From positions 25,103 through 89,102 of the forward strand of contig NZ_CABUHK010000011.1 of assembly GCF_902491285.1 (NCBI RefSeq): a stretch of DNA of 64,000 nucleotides, in the 5' to 3' direction. The translations under genes and the position numbers were made by a program. The notes below the pieces were generated by a model that worked only from the letters and a program-made list of their open reading frames with translations, made no database searches and was not told the origin of the DNA. Source of the DNA: an uncultured Bacteroides sp. (GTDB taxonomy: Bacteria > Bacteroidota > Bacteroidia > Bacteroidales > Bacteroidaceae). Positions 43,696-53,149 of the stretch are shown here, one piece after another (the stretch's first letter is position 1; every line of letters starts with the position of its first letter).

Positions 43696-46600
43696 ATGGT
43701 AAAAGCATGGAAAGAAAAGGTGGTTATCCCTACGTATGAAGTAGGCAAACCGGAGAAGAATCCAATTTTCTTGGAGAAGCGTGTGTATCAAGGCAGCAGC
43801 GGGGTCGTTTATCCTTATCCTGTGATTGAATCGATGTCCGATGAGAAAGTGGATAAGGAATACAATGCTATTTTTATCGAAAACGAATACATTAAAGTCA
43901 TGATTCTGCCCGAATTGGGCGGACGTGTACAGATGGCATATGATAAAATCAGGCAACGTCATTTTATTTATTATAATCATGTGATAAAGCCTGCTCTGGT
44001 AGGGCTTGCCGGACCGTGGATTTCAGGCGGCATCGAGTTTAACTGGCCTCAACATCACCGCCCCAGCACCTACATGCCTGTGGATACGACTATTGAGGAA
44101 AATGCCGACGGGAGTGTCACGGTATGGGTGAATGAAATGGAGCGTATGTTTCACCAGAAAGGAATGGCAGGGTTTACACTTCGTCCGGGACATGCTTTTC
44201 TTGAAATCAAAGGGGTGCTTTACAACCGTACCGAAGTACCGCAGACTTTCCTGTGGTGGGCAAACCCCGCCGTAGCGGTAAACGATTACTATCAGAGCGT
44301 ATTCCCGCCCGATATCAATGCCGTGTTCGACCATGGAAAACGTGCCGTATCCAGTTTCCCCATCGCAACGGGTACTTACTACAAGATGGACTATTCTGCC
44401 GGAGTAGACATCTCGAACTATAAGAATATCAAAGTTCCTACTTCCTATATGGCCGTCAACTCCCGCTTTAACTTCGAGGGTGGATATGAGAACGATACCC
44501 GTGCCGGCATGCTTCATGTAGCCAACCACCACATTTCTCCGGGCAAGAAACAGTGGACTTGGGGGAACGGTGATTTCGGTCGCGCGTGGGACCGTAACCT
44601 GACCGACGAAGACGGACCGTATATTGAGTTAATGGCAGGTGTATATACCGAAAACCAACCGGACTTTACCTGGCTGCAACCTTACGAAGAAAAGAGCTTT
44701 GTTCAATATTTCCTGCCTTACCGGGAATTGGGAGTGGTGAAGAATGCCAGCAGAGATTTGTTGATGAACATTGAACCGGAAGGAGAGGACAGTGTCCGTT
44801 TCAAGATATTTGCAACTTCACGCCAAACTATAAACGTAGTATTGAAAGATGAAGACAGCAAAGTATATTATAATAAGGAAGTAACCGTCACCCCGGAAGA
44901 ACTGCTGGATGAAACGGTAAATGTGAATGGCAAGAAGCTCGACAAACTGATTCTTGAAATCACGGCAAACGGAAAGGAACTACTTTATTGGCATGCGGAA
45001 CCGGAAGAAGTAAAACCTATTCCCGATGCCGCTGAAGCGGCCCTGCTTCCGGAAGAAATAAAAACTACCGAACAGCTTTATCTGACCGGTTTACACTTGG
45101 AACAATACAGGCATGCCACATACAATCCCGTCGAATACTATGAAGAAGCATTGCGCCGTGACCCGATTGATGTGCGTAGTAATAACGCGCTTGGTCTGTG
45201 GTATATCCGTAAAGGCCGTTTCCATAAAGCGGAGCAATATCTGCTTACAGCCGTAAAGACCTTGCAGAAACGTAATCCGAATCCATACGACGGAGAACCT
45301 ATTTATAATCTCGGACTTGCCCTGAAATATCAGGGACGTTACAATGAGGCTTACGACCGTTTCTATAAATCTTGTTGGAATGCCGCCTGGCAGGATGCCG
45401 GATACTTTGCCTGTGCGCAGATTTCTATCCTGCAAAATCGTTTGGAAGATGCATTGGACGAAATTGACCGCTCGCTTATCCGCAACTGGCATAATCATAA
45501 AGCCCGCGCTTTAAAAACTGCTATTCTCCGCCGGATGAATAGAACCGGAGAAGCCCTGCAACTGATTGAAGACTCATTGGCTATTGATAAATTCAACTTT
45601 GGTTGTCGCTATGAGAAGTATTTGATAACGAACGTAGCCGACGAACTGACTGTCTTGAAAGAAATGATGCGCAACGAACCCCACAACTATGATGAAATAG
45701 CTCTTGACTATTGCGCCGCAGGCTGTTGGCAGGAAGCGGCTTCTTTATGGAACATAGCTATTGCCGAAGGTGTTGTCACTCCGATGACTTACTATTACCT
45801 GGGTTGGTGTCTGCACCAGGGAGGACTTCCCGGAGTGAAACAAGCATTTGCGGACGCAGTCAAGGCTTGTCCCGATTACTGTTTCCCCAACCGTTTGGAA
45901 GCAATTCTTGCCTTGCAATGTGCCATGGAACAGAATCCGGACGATGCGAGAGCTCCTTACTATTTGGGTAATCTTTACTACGACAAGCGCCAGTATGACC
46001 TGGCTATGGAAGCATGGGAAACTTCCGTAAGGCTGGACGATACTTTTCCGACCGTGTGGCGCAATCTGGCTCTGGTATCTTTCAATAAAAAGAATGAGGA
46101 AGCGAAAGCTATCGAATGTATGGAACGTGCTTTCCGTCTTGACACAACCGACGCACGTATCTTGATGGAACTTGACCAGCTTTACAAACGTGTCCGCCGT
46201 TCGCACAAAGAACGCCTGGCTTTCCTGCAACAATATCCTGAACTGATAAAGCTGCGTGATGACCTTATATTGGAAGAAATCACCTTATTGAATCAAACGG
46301 GCGAGTACGAAAAGGCGAAAGCGGTACTGGACGCGCATAACTTCCATCCCTGGGAGGGTGGGGAAGGAAAAGTGCCTGCCCAATATCAACTGGCACGTGT
46401 GGAATTGGCAAAACAGGCATTGGCAGCCGGTAATTATCAGGAAGCTATCGCATTATTGCAAGAATGCCTGGTATATCCGCATCATCTCGGTGAGGGTAAA
46501 TTATATGGCGCACAAGAGAATGATTTCTACTACTTCCTGGGCTGTGCCTACGAAGGCTTGGGGCAACATGACAAAGCAACAGAGTGCTGGGAACAGGCAA

Positions 46601-46977
46601 TCATCGGACCGACCGAACCTGCCGCTGCCATGTACTACAACGATGCGAAACCCGATAAAATATTCTATCAAGGCTTGGCATTATTGAAACTCGGGCGTAT
46701 GGATGAGGCTAACGGCCGCTTTCATAAATTGACTTCTTATGGCGAAAAACACTTGTTTGACAAGATTAAAATGGATTATTTTGCAGTGTCGCTACCCGAC
46801 TTGTTGATTTGGGAGGATGACTTGACGATAAGGAATGTAATTCACTGCAAATATATGATGGCATTAGGATATTGGGGACTGGGCCAAAAGGAGAAATCCG
46901 TCCGGTTATTAAGTGAGGTAGAAAGATTGGATATTAATCATCAGGGTATTCAGGCTTTTCGGAGCCTGATAGGATAG
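43696..46977 (+). CDS. DUF5107 and TPR protein, cytoplasmic
   Basis: A 1093-residue protein without signal peptide, so presumably cytosolic. Residues ~1-370 form DUF5107, a galactose-mutarotase-like beta-sandwich (LPELGGRVQMAYDKI, GGIEFNWPQHHRPS with Glu114, His120 and His121, and GPYIELMAGVY). Residues ~450-1090 are TPR-type helical repeats, e.g. NALGLWYIRKGRFHKAEQYL and APYYLGNLYYDKRQYDLAME. The biochemical role of DUF5107 is not settled as far as I know; it recurs in Bacteroidetes PULs and could be a sugar epimerase or hydrolase. Its place right after the transporter suggests action on imported sugar. Hairpins stand on either side (43602, 46987). Confidence 0.85.
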   Translation: MVKAWKEKVVIPTYEVGKPEKNPIFLEKRVYQGSSGVVYPYPVIESMSDEKVDKEYNAIFIENEYIKVMILPELGGRVQMAYDKIRQRHFIYYNHVIKPALVGLAGPWISGGIEFNWPQHHRPSTYMPVDTTIEENADGSVTVWVNEMERMFHQKGMAGFTLRPGHAFLEIKGVLYNRTEVPQTFLWWANPAVAVNDYYQSVFPPDINAVFDHGKRAVSSFPIATGTYYKMDYSAGVDISNYKNIKVPTSYMAVNSRFNFEGGYENDTRAGMLHVANHHISPGKKQWTWGNGDFGRAWDRNLTDEDGPYIELMAGVYTENQPDFTWLQPYEEKSFVQYFLPYRELGVVKNASRDLLMNIEPEGEDSVRFKIFATSRQTINVVLKDEDSKVYYNKEVTVTPEELLDETVNVNGKKLDKLILEITANGKELLYWHAEPEEVKPIPDAAEAALLPEEIKTTEQLYLTGLHLEQYRHATYNPVEYYEEALRRDPIDVRSNNALGLWYIRKGRFHKAEQYLLTAVKTLQKRNPNPYDGEPIYNLGLALKYQGRYNEAYDRFYKSCWNAAWQDAGYFACAQISILQNRLEDALDEIDRSLIRNWHNHKARALKTAILRRMNRTGEALQLIEDSLAIDKFNFGCRYEKYLITNVADELTVLKEMMRNEPHNYDEIALDYCAAGCWQEAASLWNIAIAEGVVTPMTYYYLGWCLHQGGLPGVKQAFADAVKACPDYCFPNRLEAILALQCAMEQNPDDARAPYYLGNLYYDKRQYDLAMEAWETSVRLDDTFPTVWRNLALVSFNKKNEEAKAIECMERAFRLDTTDARILMELDQLYKRVRRSHKERLAFLQQYPELIKLRDDLILEEITLLNQTGEYEKAKAVLDAHNFHPWEGGEGKVPAQYQLARVELAKQALAAGNYQEAIALLQECLVYPHHLGEGKLYGAQENDFYYFLGCAYEGLGQHDKATECWEQAIIGPTEPAAAMYYNDAKPDKIFYQGLALLKLGRMDEANGRFHKLTSYGEKHLFDKIKMDYFAVSLPDLLIWEDDLTIRNVIHCKYMMALGYWGLGQKEKSVRLLSEVERLDINHQGIQAFRSLIG

Positions 46978-46986
46978 GACAACTTT

Positions 46987-47014
46987 GTGACGATGCTTAG
47001 AAAGGCATCGTCAC
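46987..47014 (+). terminator. Hairpin after the DUF5107 gene
   Basis: Perfect 10-bp stem 46987-46996 (GTGACGATGC) with 47005-47014, loop TTAGAAAG; flanking bases extend it to ~12 pairs. A T-run (TTTTT) comes only 9 nt later. It splits the cytoplasmic part of the PUL from the surface/periplasmic part. Confidence 0.55.
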
Positions 47015-47053
47015 GAACTCCTGTTTTTATATTAAACCTTAAATAACAATGAT

Positions 47054-48670
47054 ATGAGAACTATTAAAAACTGTTTAATAATGAAAATTACCGGCTTTAT
47101 TGCCATTGGTTTTTCCGTTGTGTGTACTATGGTCGCTTGTTCGGACGACCCCGTGGCAGTTGCCGACCCTGAACCTGTTGTTGTAGTGGTGAAAGTACCC
47201 AACGGCAGTTTTGAGGAAGATGCTGCTGAAACAGCTTCTCCGAAAGGATGGACAGTCAGCGGGGATAATTCTGCTGCAAAAGTGGTGAAGGGAGGTTGTG
47301 AAGGAAGCTATGCTTTACACTATGGGGCAGCTTCGGCATATAAGGTATCCACCCGTCAGACTGTCAACGGTCTGGAAGATGGCGTTTATGACCTTGAATT
47401 TTATTATAAGAGTACCGGAGGACAAATAGCCTGTTATGTGGCAGCCGGCAATGATACAAAGAAAATAACTTCATTGCAGGCATCTCCCTCTACTTGGATT
47501 CGCTCCTATGTGCGCGGAATAAAAGTAGAAGGCGGAAAATGCGAAATTGAAATATACAGTGAATCTGCCGAAGCAAACTGGAGCCGTTTCGACGGGCTGC
47601 GTTTGAAGAAAACGGAGAAGGAATATAACCTGCTGAAAGGCGGTGATATATCACAACTGACTTATGTAGAACAAATGGGCGGCAAGTTCTATGAAAACGG
47701 GGAAGAAAAAGACTGCATCGGGATTCTCAAGGACAATGGTTTTAATATCGTCCGTCTCCGTCTGTACAATGACCCCGGAAATCCAGATTATTCTCCGTCG
47801 AACCGTTTGCCCGAAGGTATTTCCGGTCCTGATGATATTTTACGTCTGGCCAAACGGGCTAAAGAAGCCGGTATGCAGATACAACTGACTTTCCATTATA
47901 GCGATTACTGGACGAATGGAGAAACACAGACTAAACCGCATGATTGGGAAGGACTGGACTTTGCCGGATTAAAGAAAGCGCTCTATGATTTTACTTTCAG
48001 CTTTATGAATAAGATGAAAGCGCAGGGTACTACTCCCGAATTTGTGGCTTTAGGCAACGAAACACAAGCCGGCATATTATATCCCGAAGGCAGTTACGAA
48101 AACTTCGCCCAACTTTCCGAATTGTATAATGCGGGTTATGATGCAGTGAAGGCGGTATCGCAAGATTCGAAAGTAATCATTCATCTGAACGCCGCCGGGG
48201 ACAAAGCCCAATATAACTGGTATTTTGGCGAACTGAAGAACAGGAATACCAAATATGATGTAATCGGAGCTTCCTACTATCCTTTCTGGACACAGAAAAG
48301 TGCTGCACAGATGCGCGAATGGGCGGATTATATCTCTGCCAAGTTCGATAAGGATATCCTGATTATGGAAACCGGCTATAGCTGGAACAGAACTTTGCCT
48401 GACGGAACTCCGGGACAATTGTCGGATAATGGCCCGTATCCGGATTTCTCTCCCCTCGGGCAAAAGAACTTTATATTCGAACTTGTGAAGGAGATAAAGC
48501 AGGCGAAAGACTGTCGCATACTTGGCTTTCTTTATTGGGACCCTGTTTTTATTGAAGTTGAAGGCATGGGATGGGAATTGGGTGCCAAGAATTATGTTAG
48601 CAATACCACTCTGTTCGATTTCTCGGGGAATAGATTGGAAGTGTTGGATGCATTCAAGTATAATAACTAA
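47054..48670 (+). CDS. GH53 endo-beta-1,4-galactanase, surface lipoprotein
   Basis: A 538-residue enzyme with lipoprotein signal TMVAC (Cys29), followed by Ser-Asp-Asp-Pro, an acidic start of the kind used for surface export in Bacteroides. A carbohydrate-binding-like beta domain spans ~45-185. The GH53 catalytic barrel runs from ~190 (YNLLKGGDISQLTYVEQMGG) to the end. Acid/base Glu336 in LGNETQAG and nucleophile Glu439 in METGYSW are present. GH53 is only known to cut beta-1,4-galactan, so this gene gives the PUL its substrate. It likely acts at the cell surface, before SusCD import. Confidence 0.93.
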   Translation: MRTIKNCLIMKITGFIAIGFSVVCTMVACSDDPVAVADPEPVVVVVKVPNGSFEEDAAETASPKGWTVSGDNSAAKVVKGGCEGSYALHYGAASAYKVSTRQTVNGLEDGVYDLEFYYKSTGGQIACYVAAGNDTKKITSLQASPSTWIRSYVRGIKVEGGKCEIEIYSESAEANWSRFDGLRLKKTEKEYNLLKGGDISQLTYVEQMGGKFYENGEEKDCIGILKDNGFNIVRLRLYNDPGNPDYSPSNRLPEGISGPDDILRLAKRAKEAGMQIQLTFHYSDYWTNGETQTKPHDWEGLDFAGLKKALYDFTFSFMNKMKAQGTTPEFVALGNETQAGILYPEGSYENFAQLSELYNAGYDAVKAVSQDSKVIIHLNAAGDKAQYNWYFGELKNRNTKYDVIGASYYPFWTQKSAAQMREWADYISAKFDKDILIMETGYSWNRTLPDGTPGQLSDNGPYPDFSPLGQKNFIFELVKEIKQAKDCRILGFLYWDPVFIEVEGMGWELGAKNYVSNTTLFDFSGNRLEVLDAFKYNN

Positions 48671-48682
48671 AAAGAATATACC

Positions 48683-50032
48683 ATGAAGAACGTTTTAATA
48701 ACAATCGGAAAACTAGTTCTGTTGCTGGCACTCGTCTGTCCGGCAGTCAGTTGTGATGATGATAAGGAAGATGTGGCTCCCGGTCTTTATGTGGCAAATG
48801 AAGAGATAGAGACATTTCCCGGTGATACGGTGTTAGTGTCGGGAACAGCTTCCAACTATGCCGGTCTGGCTAGTATTACATTGAATTGTGAAAACTGGGG
48901 GATACATAAAGTCTATGATTTGAATGGACAGAAGCCTAAGGTTTTTAATTATGACTATCGGCTGATTGTGCCGGAAACCGCGACTTTCGAGGAACATCTA
49001 TTGATAACGATTCGTGATGTGAACGGATGGGAGACAAAGAAGAATGTTTTATTGACTTATGTTGCGGATATGGAAAGTCCGGTTATGCAGACACAGCTTC
49101 CGGCACGTATAGCGGTGGATTTCAATACTGCGACGAATAAGGGAATCTGGAATCTGAACGTGAAGTTTACCGACGACCGTGCACTGAAGAATATCCGTCT
49201 GCAAATACCGGGCATGCAAATAGACGAAACAGCGGAAGCCACAGGGCGGAGTGGTGAATTGAAACGTACTGTCGATTTTACTACGGGAGAGTTTCCGGTC
49301 ACTTTGACTATAACGGATACCGGTGGAAATGAAACGGTTGTCAATACGACGGTCGTTGTTATGCTGGCGGAAGACGAAGACCCGATTCAGGACTATGCGC
49401 AGATGTATATTGTCAACGCCGGTGAGAATCCTGATGACTACGTGAACGGCTATTATCGCTACATGGACCGTAAAGGGGAATATCAATATGAAGGCAAATT
49501 CTACGCTCCGGCTGATAATACGGAGATTTTCTTTGTACCGGTGAAGTCGATGGATGGAGATTTGTACGGAACGAGCCCTTATGTCAGCAGTAAACTGATG
49601 AATAAGAATGGTTATGTAGTTCCTGTCATTCTTCCGAAGAAAGGTTATTATAGCGTTTGGATTGATTTGAATGGGCATACGTACAGTTTTTGGAATATGG
49701 AGATTCCGTCGGGCACTTGCACCGAACCTCTTTGGATGTCGGGCACGGGTTTCAGCTTTGCCGATTGGGGAGCTTCCGACCAGATGACACAGACGGATAC
49801 TTATCGTTATGAGGTGGAGACTGCCGTTTTAGGCGATTATGCCGGCGACCGTCAGTATTGCTTCTACACGAGCGGTTGGGCACGGGTATTCCGCGCTGAT
49901 ACGGCCGGCAACTGGTGGTTTGAATCGGCAACGGGAAGTTGTATCAGTTTCACGACCGATTATGCCGGGAAAGTGAAAGTCACCTTCGATACAGCCGAAC
50001 TGTGGGCTACAATCAAGAAAGTAACAGAATAA
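48683..50032 (+). CDS. Surface glycan-binding lipoprotein (SusE/F-position)
   Basis: A 449-residue lipoprotein, signal AVSC (Cys24) followed by DDDKED, an acidic surface-export-like start. Beta-rich throughout, with Ig-like repeats in the first ~240 residues (VSGTASNYAGLASITLNCEN; NLNVKFTDDRALKNIRLQIP) and a C-terminal domain rich in Trp/Tyr (about 265-449: MWSGTG-like LWMSGTGFSFADWG). Position between GH53 and SusC, and size, fit a surface glycan-binding protein of the PUL. It lacks close resemblance to SusE or SusF; ligand presumably galactan. Confidence 0.78.
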   Translation: MKNVLITIGKLVLLLALVCPAVSCDDDKEDVAPGLYVANEEIETFPGDTVLVSGTASNYAGLASITLNCENWGIHKVYDLNGQKPKVFNYDYRLIVPETATFEEHLLITIRDVNGWETKKNVLLTYVADMESPVMQTQLPARIAVDFNTATNKGIWNLNVKFTDDRALKNIRLQIPGMQIDETAEATGRSGELKRTVDFTTGEFPVTLTITDTGGNETVVNTTVVVMLAEDEDPIQDYAQMYIVNAGENPDDYVNGYYRYMDRKGEYQYEGKFYAPADNTEIFFVPVKSMDGDLYGTSPYVSSKLMNKNGYVVPVILPKKGYYSVWIDLNGHTYSFWNMEIPSGTCTEPLWMSGTGFSFADWGASDQMTQTDTYRYEVETAVLGDYAGDRQYCFYTSGWARVFRADTAGNWWFESATGSCISFTTDYAGKVKVTFDTAELWATIKKVTE

Positions 50033-50044
50033 AATGAAACAGGT

Positions 50045-53000
50045 ATGAAAAGAAGATATTCAATTACGAAAAAGGCGGGACTTCTATTGTCCTTCCTGTT
50101 GATGGCTACTTCACTGATTGCACAGAGTATTCAGGTGAAAGGAGTAGTGAAAGACCCGGCGGGTGAAGCTATCATCGGGGCAAGTGTAGTGGTGAAAGGC
50201 ACTACCAATGGCTCTATCACAGATTTGGACGGTCGTTTTAATCTTTCGGATGTGCCTTCGGGAGCAACGGTGACGGTTTCGTATATCGGCTATATCTCTC
50301 AGGAGAAGAAAGCCAGCGCCACACCGATGGAGTTTATATTGAAAGAAGACAATAAAACGTTGGATGAGATTGTGGTGGTCGGTTACGGTACGGCTAAGAA
50401 AAGTAGTATTTCCGGTGCGGTGGCTTCTGTCAAAGCGGATGAATTGCCGACGGCTGCGTCAGCCTCGGTTGGCTCCATGTTGCGTGGACGTTCATCGGGA
50501 ATGAATATCACGCAAAACAGTGCCAATCCGGGTGCTTCGATGAATATATCCATCCGGGGCGGTCTTTCCGGGCAGAGCCCGTTGATTGTGATTGACGGTG
50601 TGCCGCAGGCTTCTTCCAAAACGGTGACGGCAGGAACAGCATATAGCGGTGGTGAGAAAGACAATGCCCTGATTAACCTTAATCCTAATGATATAGAGAC
50701 GATTGATATTCTGAAAGATGCTTCGGCTGCTGCCATCTACGGCTCGGATGCTTCGGGCGGTGTGATTCTGGTTACTACCAAACGGGGGAAAACAGGTAAA
50801 CCCGACATTTCTTATTCCGGTTCGGTTGCTTTCCAGTACATTAAAGACACACCGGACTTTCTGAATGCGCGTGATTTCATGATTGAACAGAATAAGGTGT
50901 TTGATGAACTGGGACGTGGGGATGAAAAGAAATATACCGGCGGGCAGATTGCTAATTTTGTAGGCGACGGAACGAACTGGATGGATGAAGTGACCCGTGT
51001 AGGTATCGTAAACGAACATAACCTTTCGGTTTCTGCCGGTACGGACGCTACGAAATATTTGTTTTCATTGAGTTATTATGACCATCAGGGAATCGCCAAA
51101 AACAACTCGATGAACCGTATCACCGGGCGTCTGAATGTCGACCAGACTATCAACCGCATGCTGAAAGCCGGTATCAACTCTACTTTCTCCCAGATTAAAT
51201 ATCACGACGTGCCATTGGGCAATGAGCGGCAGGACAATTCGGCATTGATTTATTCGGCAATGACATTTATTCCTACCGTACCGGTATATGACGAAGAAGG
51301 AAAGTTCTCGGTTAATCCGATTCGCGACATTTATCCGAATCCGGTTTCCCTGTTGGACATAACCGACCAGACAGTGAGCCGTGACCTTTTTGTCAGTGGT
51401 TATCTGGAGTTCCGCCCCATCAAGGATTTGCTGTTGAAGGCTACCGTCGGCTTCGACATGAAAGATGTGCAGGCCGACCAATACATTCCCACCACAACGA
51501 AAAAGGGATATAGCATGGACGGGCAGGCTTCCAAGCAGAATGCCAAATCGCAAATGAACCTGTTCAACGCCATTGCCAATTACACCAAAATTTTCAATGA
51601 GATTCATGATGTAAACCTGATGGCAGGTTTCGAATATAAAAGGTCTTCTTGGGAAGGGATGGGTATTGTTGCTTCGCAATTCCCTTATGACGGCTCTTTG
51701 ATGAACAATATCGGGACGAGCGAACAGGAAAAGCCGACTATCAGTTCGTATAAAGGAGCCAGTGAGATGGCTTCATTCCTGGCACGTCTGAATTATTCGC
51801 TGGCATCCAAATATGTGCTGACCGTCAATCTTCGCGTAGACGGTTCGTCCAACTTCTCGAAGGAACACCAATGGGGCGCTTTCCCGGGAGTATCGGCGGC
51901 CTGGCGTATGAATGAAGAAAGCTGGATGAAGGATATCAGTTGGCTGACTAACCTCAAAGTTCGTGCAGGTGTGGGGCAAACCGGTAATGCGGGCAACCTG
52001 ACCGGCATCAATACCTATTATAAAGTTTCGCAAGGTGCATTTGCACCTAACGGAAGCCTGGTGAATGGCATGGCTATCTCCAAGCTGGGCAACGATAAGT
52101 TGAAGTGGGAGACGCTGACCGATTATAACTTCGGTATTGACTTCGGTTTCTTCAACAACCGCCTGTCCGGTTCTATTGACCTGTACCAACGTCTGCGCAA
52201 AGATGTCATTCTGTCTAAAGATTTGATGTCTTATCACGAGGTGAAGGCGATAGACTATAATTCGGCAACCGTTTACCGTGCACGGGGGATTGATATAGGT
52301 ATTCATAGCGTGAACTTTGACAACAAGAACTTTGGCTGGACTACTGACGTCAATTTTTCCTATTACCGTAACCACACCACGAAGCGCGACCCGGATTTTA
52401 TTCCTGCCGTTTATCAGGACTATGTGGAAAGATGGGACAACATCTACGGATACAAAACGAACGGTCTGATTCAGATGGACCAGTCCTACAAGCATTTGCA
52501 GAAATCCGGTGCCGGAGCTATTCTTTATCAGGACTTGTATGGTTATAAACTCGATGAGAATGGAGAAAAAATGCGTGATAACGAAGGTCGCTATATCCGG
52601 GTTGCGGGCGAAGACGGAATATTGGATGAGGCGGATATGGTGGTACTGGCGAATAACACTCCGATTCCTTTCAGTATCAACAATACATTCCGGTGGAAGA
52701 ACTGGGACGCTAACATCTACTTGTACGGCTCTTTGAACGGATGGAAGGTGAACGACATCAAGTTACAGTCCATATATGGTATTGAGGACATTACGTATGG
52801 CATCAATGTCTTGAAAGAAGTGAAGAACCGCTGGTCGCCTGCCAATCCGATGGGGACATTGCCGGGAGTGGCGGAAGCGTCTTCTGGGGTGGACCCGAGC
52901 AAGAGTGACTTTTTCCTCGAAAAGGCTTGGTATCTGCGGTTGGATAATGTATCAATCGGTTATACGTTCCCCGCACAATGGTTTAAGAACAAGATTCGTT

Positions 53001-53137
53001 CAGTCAGGCTGTATGCTGCCGGACGCAATCTGGCTGTATTTACTCCTTATAAGGGAATGGACCCTGAAACTGGAAACGGTATCGGAGCTTATCCGAACCA
53101 GTCTTCGTTTGCTATCGGTCTGGATGTGAAATTCTAA
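50045..53137 (+). CDS. SusC family TonB-dependent outer-membrane transporter
   Basis: A 1030-residue outer-membrane importer. Signal peptide (ending about SLIAQ-S), an N-terminal carboxypeptidase-regulatory-like domain (~24-100, VKGVVKDPAGEAIIGASVVV), TonB-box-type segment LDEIVVVGYG (~107-116), plug domain (~120-235, with PLIVIDGVPQ) and a 22-strand barrel ending FAIGLDVKF. It imports oligosaccharides made by GH53 together with the following SusD. It has no STN domain, so no anti-sigma signalling is expected. Confidence 0.97.
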   Translation: MKRRYSITKKAGLLLSFLLMATSLIAQSIQVKGVVKDPAGEAIIGASVVVKGTTNGSITDLDGRFNLSDVPSGATVTVSYIGYISQEKKASATPMEFILKEDNKTLDEIVVVGYGTAKKSSISGAVASVKADELPTAASASVGSMLRGRSSGMNITQNSANPGASMNISIRGGLSGQSPLIVIDGVPQASSKTVTAGTAYSGGEKDNALINLNPNDIETIDILKDASAAAIYGSDASGGVILVTTKRGKTGKPDISYSGSVAFQYIKDTPDFLNARDFMIEQNKVFDELGRGDEKKYTGGQIANFVGDGTNWMDEVTRVGIVNEHNLSVSAGTDATKYLFSLSYYDHQGIAKNNSMNRITGRLNVDQTINRMLKAGINSTFSQIKYHDVPLGNERQDNSALIYSAMTFIPTVPVYDEEGKFSVNPIRDIYPNPVSLLDITDQTVSRDLFVSGYLEFRPIKDLLLKATVGFDMKDVQADQYIPTTTKKGYSMDGQASKQNAKSQMNLFNAIANYTKIFNEIHDVNLMAGFEYKRSSWEGMGIVASQFPYDGSLMNNIGTSEQEKPTISSYKGASEMASFLARLNYSLASKYVLTVNLRVDGSSNFSKEHQWGAFPGVSAAWRMNEESWMKDISWLTNLKVRAGVGQTGNAGNLTGINTYYKVSQGAFAPNGSLVNGMAISKLGNDKLKWETLTDYNFGIDFGFFNNRLSGSIDLYQRLRKDVILSKDLMSYHEVKAIDYNSATVYRARGIDIGIHSVNFDNKNFGWTTDVNFSYYRNHTTKRDPDFIPAVYQDYVERWDNIYGYKTNGLIQMDQSYKHLQKSGAGAILYQDLYGYKLDENGEKMRDNEGRYIRVAGEDGILDEADMVVLANNTPIPFSINNTFRWKNWDANIYLYGSLNGWKVNDIKLQSIYGIEDITYGINVLKEVKNRWSPANPMGTLPGVAEASSGVDPSKSDFFLEKAWYLRLDNVSIGYTFPAQWFKNKIRSVRLYAAGRNLAVFTPYKGMDPETGNGIGAYPNQSSFAIGLDVKF

Positions 53138-53149
53138 TATATACTGGGT

